A DNA stretch of 64,000 bases from Oscarella lobularis. Its lineage: Eukaryota; Porifera; Homoscleromorpha; Homosclerophorida; Oscarellidae. The position numbers and the translations under genes are program-made. Of the stretch, positions 39,573 to 54,234 are shown one piece after another. The number at the start of each line of letters is the position of its first letter. The first letter of the stretch is position 1. The DNA lies in assembly GCF_947507565.1 (NCBI RefSeq), contig NC_089193.1, forward strand, positions 1,794,325 to 1,858,324, read 5' to 3'. The notes under the pieces were generated by a model, which did not search any database, was not told the origin of the DNA, and saw only the letters and a list, made by a program, of their open reading frames with translations.

Positions 39573-42500
39573 ATGGTACTGTAGAGCGAAAGTTCGAAGC
39601 GTCGAGCGCTTTCTGAGCAACCGTTCTTTACTCCAGGCTTCGAAGAAGTCGGAATGCGTCAAGGTCGTCGTTCGATGTCGGCCCATGAGCGAGAAAGAGA
39701 CTCGCGAAGGAAACCAAAGGGCCGTGCGCATGGAAATCGCGCGCGGAAGCGTCCAAATTCGCAATCCCAAATCGAGATCGGATGAACGACAAAAGGAATT
39801 CACGTTCGACGCGATCTACGACTGGAAGTAAAAAGCAGAGCTCGAAAAAACCCGGAGATTTTCGACATAAGTGAAATTTCAGCTCGAGGCAAATGGACCT
39901 GTACAACGAAACGTTTCAGCCGATCGTCGAGTCCGTCTTAGAAGGATACAACGGTAAAAAATCAAAAAAATTTCCTCTACTATTTTTTAATTAAAACAGG
40001 AACAATTTTTGCTTATGGGCAAACGGGAACGGGGAAAACATACACCATGGAAGGTGTCAATAATCTAAGTATAGATATATATATATACATACGTTTATTT
40101 AATTAATTAAGGACTCCGAAATGACCCTGACCAAAGGGGAGTAATTCCCAATTCATTTGATCACATATTTACACACATAGCACGGTCACATGATCAGGTG
40201 ATTTACAGAGGTACTGGTTGGCCAAAAAGTAGCGTCCTCCTTGTCCCTTGTGTAGCAATATTTGGTCAGAGCATCATACTTAGAGATCTATCAGGTAAAA
40301 TTAGAAGGAAAAGTACGTTTCCTCTAGCAAATTCCATTGGCCTACAGGAAGAAGTAAGAGATTTGCTATCTAAAGACCAAAAGAAGAGGCTAGAATTGAG
40401 AGAGCGTCCCGATACCGGAGTCTATGTCAAAGTAACCAAATACCCCCCTTAGAAAAAGAGACGCATTTGAGTGATTGAGAATATTAGGACTTATCTTCCT
40501 TTGTAACGAAAGGCGTTAAGGAAATTGAGCACGTCATGAACGTTGGAAATCAGAACCGTTCAGTGGGGTACGTAGGGGATTTAGTCTGCATTAGGAAGAG
40601 CTAGTTTCTTTCTGAAGGCGAACGAATATGAATGAGCACTCTTCGCGATCCCACGCTATATTTATTATTACGGTTGAATGCAGTGAGGTTAGTCCGTTGC
40701 GTCTCTCTGTGGAAATACGACCCACGTGGTATTTCCAGATGGGTGCGGACGGGGAGAATCATATTCGCGTTGGAAAACTCAATTTGGTTGACTTGGCGGG
40801 AAGTGAACGCCAATCGAAAACGGGATCCGAAGTAGAAACGTTTTAAATTTGAAGAAAAAAAACGAGCTTTTATTAACTTACTATAGGGAGAACGGTTCAA
40901 GGAGGCAACGAAGATTAATTTATCGTTATCCGCGCTAGGAAACGTCATTCACGCACTAGTAGGAGTTTTACGAGTCTGAAATAACGTGCCTATGCACTGT
41001 AGTACGTTGATAGGTTGATGGGAAGTCTTCTCACATTCCCTATAGAGATTCGAAGCTGACTCGTCTTCTTGAAGGTAAGATATAGCAGGTTTTGTAGTCC
41101 TAGATGGAAAGTTAGGGTTCGCTGCTTAGATTCGCTCGGTGGAAATGCTAAGACTGTCATGGTAGCTACGATAGTAAGACAGAGAAACGTTTGTTTGCCG
41201 TTTCTTGAGGCGTGGACTTGTAGGGTCCTGCTGATTATAATTTCGAGGAGACTTTGACCACGTTACGGTACATTGGGTTGGAGTTGTAGAAGTGCTGGGG
41301 GATCGGTTGTGCTTTAGTTACGCAAATCGGGCAAAAGATATTAAAAATAAGCCGAAAATTAACGAGGATCCAAAGGACGCTTTGCTTAGAGAATTCCAGG
41401 AGGAAATAGCCAAGTAGGAAAGAATGATAGGCAATAGAGAGAAGACGAAGATGAGAATTTACGTAGACTCAAGGGCCATTTAGCTAAGAAAGGAAAGAAG
41501 AAAAAAAAGAAGAAGGGTCGAAGGAAGCAAGGCAAGAATTTCTCCACAAACTGGGACCTCTGAATTATATCTCTAGGCCCTAACGGTGAGATCATCGACG
41601 AAGAAGAGGACGATGACGAAGATGAGGACGAAGATCCGGCTGCAGCACTAAAACAGCAGCAGGCTGAGTTAGAAAAAAACAAGCAGGCTCTCTTGGAAAA
41701 TACTTCTTTAGTAGCTGAGGTAGATAGCAGAACGTCAGGTACGTTTACTTAGTTTTGGGGGTACCATAGGAAAGGGATAAGCTTCTGGAGGAAGTTCAGA
41801 AGAAGCAGGGACAATTAAAGAAGAAGCAGGAAGCTCGTGATAATATTGCGTCGAAGATTAAAGTAGTGCTAGCTAGTATAGTCGTACTTTTAATGAGTAA
41901 TTCGTATTTGAGGCTATGGAAAGCAAACTGCTGATTGGTGGGAAAAATATCTTTGATTATACTTCGGAACAGCAGAAAAGGGTAGAGGAGATAGAAAGGA
42001 AATTAGCTGAAGAACGAGTGAGGATATAGATAAGAAAATTCGCGTCAGTTTTTTTGAGAATTTGGTACTCGTACGTAGCAAGAGGAGAGAAAAATTCAAA
42101 AGAAATTAGCAGAGGAAGAAGACTCCGCTTTAGAAGCGAAGGAAACGTACGCAACAAAGCAGCAAGAAGTAGATGATAAGACTCGAAAACTGAAGAAGGC
42201 ATGTAGCAGACGTAGCCATCATATTACATCTATGATATCCTCACTAGCTATACGCCAAACTAGAAGCGCAAAAAGACGAAATAGTCGACGTTCAAGAGGA
42301 GCATTTTCGAGAACGACAGGAATTGCTTGAAGTTCAAGAAGAACTAGCTAAAGAACTCAAGCTAAAGTAAACGATAGAGGATAGATATTTAGATCGCGTG
42401 CATGCATGCTCTCAGATTGCTGATTCTCGAGCATTTTGTACCACTGGAAGAATCGGAAAAGATTTTCGATCGTGCCATGTACGATGATGAGGAGGACAAG

Positions 42501-43078
42501 TGGAAACTGAAGAAACTCGTGCGAGCTGAAGAGCAGGAAATGATGAAGAGACCCGTGTCAGCTTTGGGTAACAAAAGAGCGGTGACTGAGTACGAAAGAA
42601 TGGCAGCTGCAGTGGGAGGAAATCCAAGATACAAGGCAAGGATCCTAGAAAGAGATAGCGTAGGTCTTTTAGAGCTTTGTATTAGAGGGAGAATATATTA
42701 CTTGTTGAGCTCGATATGCCCAATCGGACTACTCGAGATTATGAAGGGCCTTCGTTGGCTCCGAGAGTGCAGGCTGCTTTGGATGCGGCTCTCTTAGAGG
42801 AAGACGAATTGACTCTTGATGCTGGGTAAATAAGAGGAGACCTAGACTAGATAGGCTATGGGATGGGACTGTCTTTCCTCAGGGTCATGTTTTCGGGGAA
42901 GGAGAGACCCAAAGCGAGGCGGAAAGAGCGCAGTCGAAAAAAGTGGGGTACACTGTAGTCAGTTTTTGATTTATTTGTAATATTGGCGTCGAATATTATT
43001 AGGGCAACGAAGGGCTCATCCGAGCCTTTGTATCCTGTATCGAGAGGCATCATGTCAACCCCTAAACGATTTGCATAG
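39573..43078 (+). CDS. KIF3B: KIF3B orthologue, kinesin-2 motor subunit
   Basis: Plus-end-directed kinesin-2 motor subunit for intraflagellar transport. The start is best explained by a first coding exon of only ATG (39573-39575) spliced to 39637, giving [18 protein letters not shown]. The motor domain shows the P-loop [12 protein letters not shown] (about 40020), [13 protein letters not shown] (about 40625), [20 protein letters not shown] and [19 protein letters not shown]. The neck and stalk follow: [20 protein letters not shown], a charged Lys/Asp-Glu segment (about 41480-41640), [20 protein letters not shown], then coiled coil. The tail has [35 protein letters not shown] and the end [12 protein letters not shown] before TAG at 43076-43078. 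The acidic neck and RPVSA/LLELDMP motifs distinguish KIF3B from KIF3A. About 17 short introns. It starts 265 bp after ZW10. Confidence 0.92.
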
Positions 43079-43177
43079 CTGGAAACGATATGAGTGTCTA
43101 GGCCTATTTTTAAGGGGATTTCAGTATTATTCTTTGTTTAAGTCACGTGATTTTACCGTACGAACTCACGTGCTACA

Positions 43178-44273
43178 ATGGCATCGTCGTACGAATATCT
43201 AAAAAGCAGCACATGGGAAGAAGTGGAACAAGATCTGACCACCTCGGTAGCACAGTGTTCAAGAATGATGTTGTTTCAGTTGGCATGCATCCTTCATCTC
43301 GAAACGAATGACCGCGTTTTGCCCTCACGAGAAATTGTTAAACGATTATCCAGGTCTTTTACAGGAAAAGAAGACGATGCTAAAGGATTCGACGAAGCAT
43401 TCGCGGTAACCTTGTGTAAGAGCTTTCAGTTGGCGACAAGTAAACAACTCAAGCAGTTTGTAAAATCTGCCGAGGAGGACTTAGACAAAGATACGCGACG
43501 AACTGCTGATGAAATAAACGTTGCCAAGCGCGTTCTGAAAAAAATTCGAAGTATATGCGAGCGCCTAGATGCAGTATCCTTATGGGAAGAAAGCCCTCAG
43601 CCGCGACGTCGAAGCAGGATTGACGAGGTGAAAGATCTTGAAGCGTCCTCAAGCAGACCGCAATCGCCGCTGAGCAGGCCGCCGAGCACACTATCATTTG
43701 TCTCGAGATCCAGTACTCCTCCCACTGAAGTTGACCTTTGCTCTGACTCAGACTTTGATTCTTTGTCGCAAGCTGAAGGAGGTAAGAACTCCTAAAATGA
43801 AAGAAGTGCACGATGTGTGTGTACGATTACTTTTAGAAATCGGGTGTTGTAATAGCACCGTTCCTGTTCTTTGCAAGGATCACGCCTCTCTTGTAGATTC
43901 TCTAGAAGTATTGCTCGATACTCTAGAAAAGCAAGCGAGGCGCGTTTGCCTTTTTCTCCAAACGGAGTTTAAGCCCATTCTGCCTGGCTTCTATGACATT
44001 TCCTGTCCCGAAGTTTTACCTTCCTTGCTGTTTCTGCGATGTGCATACAACTACAACTGTACAAGTTGTCGAAGCACTGAGCACATCACTCTAAGATCAA
44101 AAGACTCCACTCTTCGGATTCCCTCGTGTCCAAAATGCATGATCGGTCGCATTGTTCATGATGTCATCAAAATGTCAAATCAAATATCATCACTCCACCT
44201 CTCGGTGGAGGAAGTTGTGGCTTTAGAAAAGTATACGTTTCTGCATCCAAAATCCAAAAAAGGAAAGCGATAA
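43178..44273 (+). CDS. Unrecognised protein with a possible zinc-ribbon
   Basis: Not recognised. Frame 1 opens MASSYEYLKSSTWEEVEQDL at 43178 and runs through a helical region, SLWEESPQPRRR, and a Ser/Pro-rich, acidic stretch (DSDFDSLSQAEG) to about 43780. A GT-AG intron of 55 nt (GTAAGA to CTTTTAG) restores frame into EIGCCNSTVPVLCKDHASLV. The second part contains FYDISCPEVLPSLLFLRCAY, then NCTSCRS and SCPKCMIGR, two CxxC pairs 24 residues apart that could bind one zinc. The open frame ends at 44273 (KKGKR). Alternatively a donor at about 44231 could splice to 44335 and add the ORF ending at 44585. No signal peptide or membrane segment is seen. Gene status rests on long open frame, splice consistency and position. 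Confidence 0.6.
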
Positions 44274-44327
44274 TACTTAATAAGGCAGTATGGTAATTAA
44301 ACAATTGAAAATAATTTAGATTACAAC

Positions 44328-44585
44328 ATGCGACAAAGACTGGAACCCCTTCGGCGGTACTGTAGCAGCACATTGGACTTGTCACAGTCTCAAGAGAGAT
44401 TGGACAAGATAACGAAAATTCATATTGCACTGCTCAATATGAGATTTCGAGTTTCTGATTGTCTTTGTCATGCCATTGCCGACGAAGAGCTAAAAGGTCT
44501 TCATTCTCGCTTTGAGAAGTTGCAAAAGGTGCTTCATGTAAATTCTTTCAAATGCAAGTTTTCGTGCAATGAAGCAGACAACTAG
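44328..44585 (+). CDS. Short ORF, probably the last exon of the upstream unrecognised gene
   Basis: The frame encodes RLEPLRRYCSSTLDLSQSQE, a helical-looking leucine-rich stretch, and ends NSFKCKFSCNEADN. Joining GAA-AA (44230) to A-CTG (44335) over a GTATAC...CAAAG intron is in phase and would fuse it to the gene starting at 43178. As a separate gene it would be only about 85 residues. I favour the fused reading but cannot prove it. Confidence 0.35.
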   Translation: MRQRLEPLRRYCSSTLDLSQSQERLDKITKIHIALLNMRFRVSDCLCHAIADEELKGLHSRFEKLQKVLHVNSFKCKFSCNEADN

Positions 44586-44682
44586 ACCATAGACACTTGT
44601 GTGCAGTGTTGTATCAATATCAGGCATTCTCTAACCTATCGATTCTTAGCGTGCGGCCGTGCGCAGCGTCGTCCTTCCAGCT

Positions 44683-45739
44683 ATGCTTTCTGTAGAAAGC
44701 AGTTCGAATTCGAAGTAACGCAGTTTCCCGAATCACCGTCATTTTCTACCTCCTTCCTCCTAGCCGACTAGAAGGATCGTGGGTCTCGAACCCGACGTCA
44801 ATTGCGGTCCCCAGCGGAAGCCACTCGCAATCGCACTCAAGAGACGTTCTCCTATCGACAGCGGTCGCGCTATCATCGTCTCCCGTCTTTACGAGAGGAC
44901 TAGGAAGTGGAGGAGGTCGAGAAAGGCAAGAAACGGCGAATAAACTCGTTACATTGTTGTGGAACGATCCCCGCCCCCCCTTTCTATAGGGAAAGCGTCT
45001 TCCCTTTACACTCGTCCGATCTATCGTCGGACGGCAACAACGTCGAGCACAGTCACATAGACGATTTCGAATCGGATGTGAGTCTTCGGGGGGAAAGGAA
45101 AACACAGAAAAACTCGAATCTTTTTCTCTCCCTATCCCTAAGGATTGGATGCCTTCTGGAGATGGCAACTATCTAACCGATTTCGACGATGTGTCGGTCA
45201 CAGCGTCGGACGGTAAGAATCATACATAGAGTCGAATTTTTTTAATTAATTAAGTTTCGACGTTTAGATTTAGATTTTCATCACGAGTTATATTACTTTG
45301 TAGAGGAGCCGTCAAAAAGTATGTTATATAGCGAGACTTTGATTTCATAGCCCCTCACTTCCTTTTTCTCTCTCTCTCTCTGTTCATAAGAAAAGGCCAA
45401 GTGCCCAGAACATCACTGTAAAGAGAGAAAAACGAAATCACAAAAGGTGATATCACTATATAGGAAGAGTAGCGTAGTCTCAATGATTCGATTAGAGTGA
45501 CTGGGACAAGAAGCACTATTACCAGCGACTGTTGAGCCTATCTAGAGGCAAGCGAGAACGCAGCAAAGAAAAGCAGCAGCAATACAAGCGAGGCCTCAAG
45601 GAAAAGAGAAGCGGACTATTTCAACAAGAAGAAGTACAAAGTCACATAATAATAATAAATTAAGATAATGATTTTTTAATAGGTAATATTCCTTGAGCGA
45701 TCTGCAGACGACAGAGAGGAGTTTCTTGTTGTGGATTAA
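44683..45739 (+). CDS. Unrecognised multi-exon gene, basic C-terminus
   Basis: Not recognised. A splice-consistent model starts MLSVESSSNS at 44683. It continues TRRIVGLEPDVNCGPQRKPL (from about 44764) and ALKRRSPIDSGRAIIVSRLY, then over a GTGGAG...CTATAG intron ESVFPLHSSDLSSDGNN (from about 44991). The next exon gives DWMPSGDGNYLTDFDDVSV (from about 45144), then LDFHHELYYFVEEPSKKKA, CPEHHCKERK, DWDKKHYYQRLLSLSRGKRE and a Lys/Arg-rich helix. It ends ERSADDREEFLVVD with stop 45737-45739. The product is about 190-200 residues with no signal peptide or membrane segment. Acidic middle and basic helical end suggest a nuclear or scaffold protein, which is inference only. It converges on the next gene, 53 nt away. 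Confidence 0.5.
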
Positions 45740-45792
45740 ATTATGTCACGCGATGATTAGTATCAATACGAATCCCCACATAAGATTACGTA

Positions 45793-46839
45793 TTATTTTT
45801 TGACTGGCGCCTTGCTGTTTTGACTTAGCTTCACCGCCTGTTTACGCATCTGCGAAAGTCGTCTTGCCTGCGCCGCTCCTTCGACGGGACTCATGCCTCT
45901 GCTACTGTTTCCCGCATAGGATGACTCTTGGAAGAAGCCAGCAGGGGATGATCTTCCACCCGAGGTAGCAGAACCCTGAGATAGTCATTTTAGAGAGTGT
46001 GTTTTTAGCCTGTGCATTCGTTTTACCTTCTCTACGCTTATTCGCCTAGCAAAGGACGGTATCTTTCTCAGCGGAGGTGGTCCCGCTTTTGTGGGGCGTC
46101 CAGCGCCACTCTTTACAGGTGCAGTCCCACTCTACATGTAAGCAAATATAAAAGAAAAATATACATATATTCTTTATGTTTTGCCTGTTTTGTATTGGCT
46201 TCGAATCCCTCAAAGTCATCACAAGAATCCGTCTCCTCATCGTCTTCCTCTACCTCATTCTTCTTATCGTCATCGTCCTCGTCATCGTCGCTGAGAGACT
46301 CAATCTTAGAACGTTTCTTTGGCACTGTTATTTCCTCGACATCATCATCTAGTTGAGAATCCCGTATGGAGCTCTCCTGCTCCTGTTCCTCTTCCGTGAC
46401 CATTAGAAGGCCGTGTTCTGACATAAATTTACTGATTTCGTCGTCGTCGTCATGGCCACCACTGTTGCCTGTGTCCGATTTTGCCATGGTGATGGACGAT
46501 GATGGTAAGACGAGTTCCACGACTTCTTCCTCTCCCTCCTCTTTTAAACTCGATCCCGATGACGTAGTAGTTTCTTCGATGACGTCAGATATTTCCCGGA
46601 CAATTGTCGGGTTCTGTAAAGAAACGGGGACTTGGGCGAGATTAGGAAAGGCATAGGGGGAGGCGCCCTACTGCGGCAATTGGAGACGTTTCCTTCGATT
46701 TTTCGCTATTGGGAACAAGCCATCGGCACGATTTCTTCGAATGCTCGGCTAGAAGGTCGTAGAGGCACTTGTCCGATCCCGGTCGGGTCGAATTGAAGTA
46801 GCCTAACGCTTTGACGAGAAGAGGATAAGGATCGGTCAT
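45793..46839 (-). CDS. Unrecognised acidic protein
   Basis: Not recognised. The start MTDPYPLLVKALGYFNSTRP at 46839 is followed by GSDKCLYDLLAEHSKKSCRW. An intron (GTAGGG to TTTACAG) joins SPIAA to NPTIVREISDVIEETTTSSG. The middle is strongly acidic ([40 protein letters not shown]) with a KKRSK basic patch. The C-terminal exons encode basic Ser/Pro-rich sequence (GPPPLRKIPSFARRISVEK, AQARRLSQMRKQAVKL) ending SKAPVKK at 45793. A nuclear protein is plausible from composition. The start is supported by an N-terminal block that looks conserved-type (hydrophobic, Cys/Trp containing). It lies 98 nt downstream of the START-domain gene on the same strand. Confidence 0.55.
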
Positions 46840-46937
46840 AGAGAGCCTATTCTTACGGTGCAGTATGTCGTACGTACCATTGTTGATTCAATTAGCAAAA
46901 GTACAGTAGATACACGTGCACTCACAAGTCACAGTGT

Positions 46938-47794
46938 CTAAGTGCTGTTTTTCTTGTAATACTTGACCATTTCGTCGCGCGATTTGAGGGGCGATGACGT
47001 AGAGAGAAAATTGATTACAGATGCTGGTATTGATCCTTTAAAATCAATCTGAAAAATGAGCGTTACTTTGCTCGAATTCGGATCATCGGCATTGGGTCGA
47101 ACAACGACACCCGAAAATATTGTTTGGGCTCTAGTAAAAAATCCACATATAATATAGACGCGTAACTATTTTTTCTCACCGAACTAAATTTGATTGGGGA
47201 GGAGCCTTGGGATGAGTTGCATGCTTGTAAAGTATCATTGTTTTATCGTCACCCTTTCTAACAGTGCAAGTCTGAACGACATCTCGATTCTTGCACGGAA
47301 AAGGAAACTTGCCCACCCTAAAAATCCCACTAGTACTGTACACTTTGTATATCTGAATAGCTGAGTACCAATGAATGACTTTGTGGTCATCGTTGGACTC
47401 AATGACTTCGATTGAAGCAAACTGCGTGTCCCATTTCTTTCTTAGATCAATATCAGTTAGGAGTTCAACGACTGCACGACGGCAAGAAACCCTCTCTTAG
47501 TCTAACAAAATTTAATTTCTACTGTATATAATGCACACACTCACCGTCTTTCATTGGAACACCGGGATATTGAAGGAATCCCTAATAGTGAGTGAAACAT
47601 TCCAATGCCCAGGTATTATTATAAGAGGGGTCTACTTTGAGAAGATGTATGCTCTCTCCAGACGTCTTTTTACGCCACACGGAAGCGTCCGAAGTCTGCT
47701 TTGCCACTGACCATCCCTTATCGCTGTCAGACTCTTCTTCAAGCAAACGATCGAAATCGGCATCAGAACACACAACTGATCCTTCCGCTGCCAT
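46938..47794 (-). CDS. START-domain lipid-transfer protein
   Basis: StAR-related lipid-transfer domain protein, predicted to carry a lipid between membranes. It starts MAAEGSVVCSDADFDRLLEE at 47794. The domain runs GWSVAKQTSDASVWRKKTSG, GVPMKDAVVELLTDIDLRKK, WDTQFASIEVIESNDDHKVI, WYSAIQIYKVYSTSGIFRVG, FPCKNRDVVQTCTVRKGDD and VTLIFQIDFKGSIPASVINF, and ends MVKYYKKNST before TAG at 46938-46940. At about 235 residues the START domain is essentially the whole protein, as in PCTP/STARD10-type members. No mitochondrial presequence or membrane anchor is visible. The sequence pattern (RDVV, GSIPASVIN) is typical, but subfamily and ligand cannot be named. It is divergent from ARHGAP39 with 288 bp between starts. 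Confidence 0.85.
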
Positions 47795-47956
47795 TGGTTG
47801 TTGTCAGAAAGAGAAACGCAGCTGTTTAATTACAGTAGTAGGACACAGTCTGACAACGGACCACTTCCTTGGAAAAAATACCTTGGGGGCTACTCCCGTA
47901 CACGGCGCCTGCGCGTTCTAATTTCTACATACGGGAACCCATCAATTACCATCTGA

Positions 47957-51029
<3,073 letters not shown>

Positions 51030-51140
51030 CTAAAAGTGTCTGTGTCGTTCTTTGCGTATGTACGTGTGACTGTGTTTTTGATAAGGTAATAAAGATAAAT
51101 GAGAATGAAATTCACAAGATTTTACAGTAGAATTAAAGGT

Positions 51141-51178
51141 TTTTGCTTAGCGGGCTTTTTTATTCCGGATATACGGGT
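51141..51178 (+). repeat. 38-bp dispersed repeat, copy 1
   Basis: Begins TTTTGCTTAGCGGGC and ends GGATATACGGGT. Identical to 53910-53947, and both are preceded within 30 bp by TTTACAGTAG. Confidence 0.95.
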
Positions 51179-52330
51179 TTCGGCACATGATCATCACGTG
51201 ATGGGGTCAGAATTCGAAGAGAACGCTTCTGGGCTGTGTGAGCACTTAGACGCTTCATCACTCCAGTGTTACTGTCCACCATTGTTCCGCACAAGTCGTC
51301 GCACGCTTTGCATCATGGAAAGTAGAGACGGAGACCCGAGAGAACGTTTTTTTTGGACTCACTACCACGTGATAGCGATTTATCCAATTGATTCACAGTA
51401 TGCTCTATTGCGTCATCGTAGGTTAGCATTCCCGGATAACGGCGTGACTGCAGAGAAGCGTTCGATGTTTGGAGCGCTGTAGGCCAAGTTCCTGTCGATT
51501 TGATCGCGTCTTATCGGTGAGTATCGGTTGTTTGGATTAATTAGCGTTCGGTTTATCCGCCCAGCGCGCGATTTCGCGGCGAGGGGCCCCTCGATAGATT
51601 TTCGAGCCGATCCTCTCTCGCCCGTTCGTTTTTTTCCCTGTGCGAATCTTCCAATGGCATGCGCGCGAGTGAAACCTACTCTATCTCGTCTTTTTAGTGC
51701 TCTTTTCTTCGCCTGGCGCGTGGCGGCGGCGGCGAAAAGGCAGCAGCAGCAACAGCGGCGCTTCTGCGTCGTTTATAAGCACGCTGGACGAAGAATCGCT
51801 ATTTCAGGTAAGTTATACAGACTCGTCTTGCAACGAGAAGAGGGGCCCCCCTTACGTTCCTTCTAACTGAAGTAGGCTCTTTTCTCTTTTGTTTTAGTCT
51901 TTTCTGCGAACTGAAGTGTTCAAGGTGGCAAGAGAACGTCTTCGCGCGCGTTTTTTAGTGCATGAAAATTTTAATGCATGAAATTCGCAGTACAGTAGAA
52001 GCCTTTGATCTCCAGGGTATGGAGACAAAGGCCGCGCGCTTTAGCTTAGGGTAGCTTGCGTGCACTCGCAGTGCGCAAGTCTCCGGAGAAGCGAACGCGA
52101 GTAGACCACGCAGTAGGTCGCGCGAGCGTGTATTTTCAATAAATATAGGCGAAGCTATGTTCAAAATTTTATTCGAAATATCCCGTATGTAACAATTAAA
52201 TTACAAAGTCCTTCTTCCTCCTCCTCCTCCTCCTCCTTTCTTGGTTGTCCCTGGGCCGTCGCTCCTGCGCTGCCACTTGACCCCCCTAGGAGGCCAAGCG
52301 GTGAGACTGAGACTGCAGTCCCCACAGTGA

Positions 52331-52550
52331 ACTTTAACCCAAGTCCACAGGGGGTAGGCACATTAACCTCCAGCCACCAAGGAGGGAGACTTTAACCCAA
52401 GTCCCCAGGGGAGAGCACATTAACCTCCAGCCCACAAGGAGGGAGACTTTGCCCAAGTCCCCAGGGTGAACTTTAACCCAAGTCCACAGGGGAGGCGCTG
52501 ATTAACCTCCAGCCCACAAGGAGGGAGACTTTAACCCAAGTCCCCAGGGT
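52331..52550 (+). repeat. 58-bp minisatellite, about 3.5 copies
   Basis: Units read ACTTTAACCCAAGTCC, CAGGGG, then ATTAACCTCCAGCC and CAAGGAGGGAG. One copy is truncated after CCCCAGGG. Confidence 0.93.
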
Positions 52551-52872
52551 GATGTCTTCGTCTACATCTTCTTCTTTCTGCATCTAATATCGTCGGATTG
52601 GTTGATCCGTTGGGGAGAGGAGAGAACTAAAATTCAAATTGAAACCAGTGCATTCAAATCTACTGTCTTATTTACCTTGAATGACTTGAGGAACGCCGTG
52701 GAGGAGGAGGGAATTGATCCATGTATTGATATAGGCATCTACAAAAAATGCTGATTTCAGCCAAAATTTGAGGTGTGAGGTCCTTTTGGTGCTGCAAAAT
52801 TAAACAGGCAACCCATCCCCATCGTTTTATAAAGAAATCTTAGCAATCGGAGAGGTTACCAAAATGAGCAAA

Positions 52873-53347
52873 AACCATGAACTATAGTTCACGGTTGCTT
52901 AAAAATCTCAACTCACGGATTTCCAAATAAACGCGCTAGATCTACTCTATTTTATCATTAGAACAACCCTACAAGGTCAGACACTTTGTACGGATCGAAT
53001 TTCACACGAAAAAAAGATCCGCTTCCGGTCACACTAGTATCAGCCACGCCCCTCAAAAAATCAACAAATTTGGTGCAGTAGACAAATTTGAGACCGCGGA
53101 GTTAACTATGGATTTCAGTTCTATCGTTTGACGTAGAAAATTCGGAGTTTTGAGAGATAGGGTTTTTGACCAAAAACCATGGACTATAGTTCACGGTTGC
53201 CTAAAATCTCTACCTCACCGATTCTCGAATAAACGTGCTGGATCTATCGCAGTTTCATAGTTTAACATTTCTACGGGGTCAGACAGTTAGTGCGGGTAAT
53301 TCTATGAAATGAAATTTGACCAAAACCGTGAACTATAGCCCATGGTT
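52873..53347. repeat. Three copies of a 24-bp near-palindrome within duplicated sequence
   Basis: Copies at 52873-52896, 53175-53198 and 53324-53347 follow AACCrTGrACTATAG(T/C)yCAyGGTT, centred on CTATAG. The first two lie in a roughly 302-bp tandem duplication that also shares CTCAC(G/C)GATT and AAACG(C/T)GCT(A/G)GATCTA after the palindrome. Confidence 0.9.
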
Positions 53348-53909
53348 TTTCAATCGCGCCGATTTCCTATCTAACAGTCTTAAGCGATAGATACTCTTTG
53401 TCCTAGTTTTAAGATCGACACTGGCTACTCAACTTAGAGCGAAAACGGGTTCGAAAAATTGGGAGCGGGGCGAGTAGCCGTTTCACTTTCTTTTGGGGCT
53501 CCCTTCAAGTCGCGATCGCTTGTCTTACCGTCTTGCTTGTCCAGGGATGATTTTTAAGCGGACAACTAGCTTAAACGGCTTGTCGATGAACGAGAATGAC
53601 GATCGAAGGCGCACGTGGTGTTCGCGATGTCTAAAGAGGGCTCCCCATAGTCTTTTTCACTACGCGATCCTTCTTTTGTTCTTACTTTCAAACTTGAGAC
53701 TCCTTCGAGTGCTTTTTCGCTTCGTTTTCGACGTCATTTCGCAAGACGAAAATCGCGTCCGGGAACCGAGATACAGAACATACGGGTTTGCAGACACAGG
53801 CTACCAAATAATTTTCACTGTACGTAGCCACCTCGGTAAAAAAACCCGCAGGAGAGAGCCAAATTGTCGCTGCTCGGTATTTACAGTAGCCCATATGTAG
53901 AAGAAACGA

Positions 53910-53947
53910 TTTTGCTTAGCGGGCTTTTTTATTCCGGATATACGGGT
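53910..53947 (+). repeat. 38-bp dispersed repeat, copy 2
   Basis: Identical to 51141-51178. A degenerate third piece follows at about 53967-54015 (TTTACAGTAGCCCGTAT, then GGATATACGGGTTTT). Confidence 0.95.
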
Positions 53948-54234
53948 AAGACACCGGTACCCACAATTTTACAGTAGCCCGTATAAAAAAGGAACGGTCT
54001 TTTGGATATACGGGTTTTAGGACACTGACACTATTTTCAAACGTGTTTATATATATTATTCTTAATTGTTATTGTACAATGCGTAAAAAATCGCAAGTCC
54101 TCTATGAATGTCTGCCTTTTCAAGCAATTAAATTCTAGGTGAAAATTATTAGTTCTTTTTCTTTATTTACACAGATGGTTTCTCTCTACACAAAAACGAC
54201 GTAATGCCAACCGAATTCTCAATGCCAATTGAAT

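Larger units (their letters stand above)
51030..54234. other. Gene-free, repeat-bearing stretch between ARHGAP39 and the RasGEF gene
   Basis: 3.2 kb with no recognisable gene; the ARHGAP39 and RasGEF genes converge on it. It contains two identical 38-bp repeats (51141, 53910), a 58-bp minisatellite (52331-52550), three copies of a near-palindrome (52873, 53175, 53324) and an AATAAA at about 52138. Open frames such as 51099-51482 and 53493-53900 lack codon or family support. Confidence 0.7.

Noticed and set aside
43780-43836. A 22-nt intron in the unrecognised gene at 43178
   Set aside because: The acceptor CTTTTAG 33 nt further on keeps the same frame and gives a normal 55-nt intron.
51099-51482. 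127-aa ORF after ARHGAP39
   Set aside because: It begins inside the dispersed 38-bp repeat region, with no family match or splice support.
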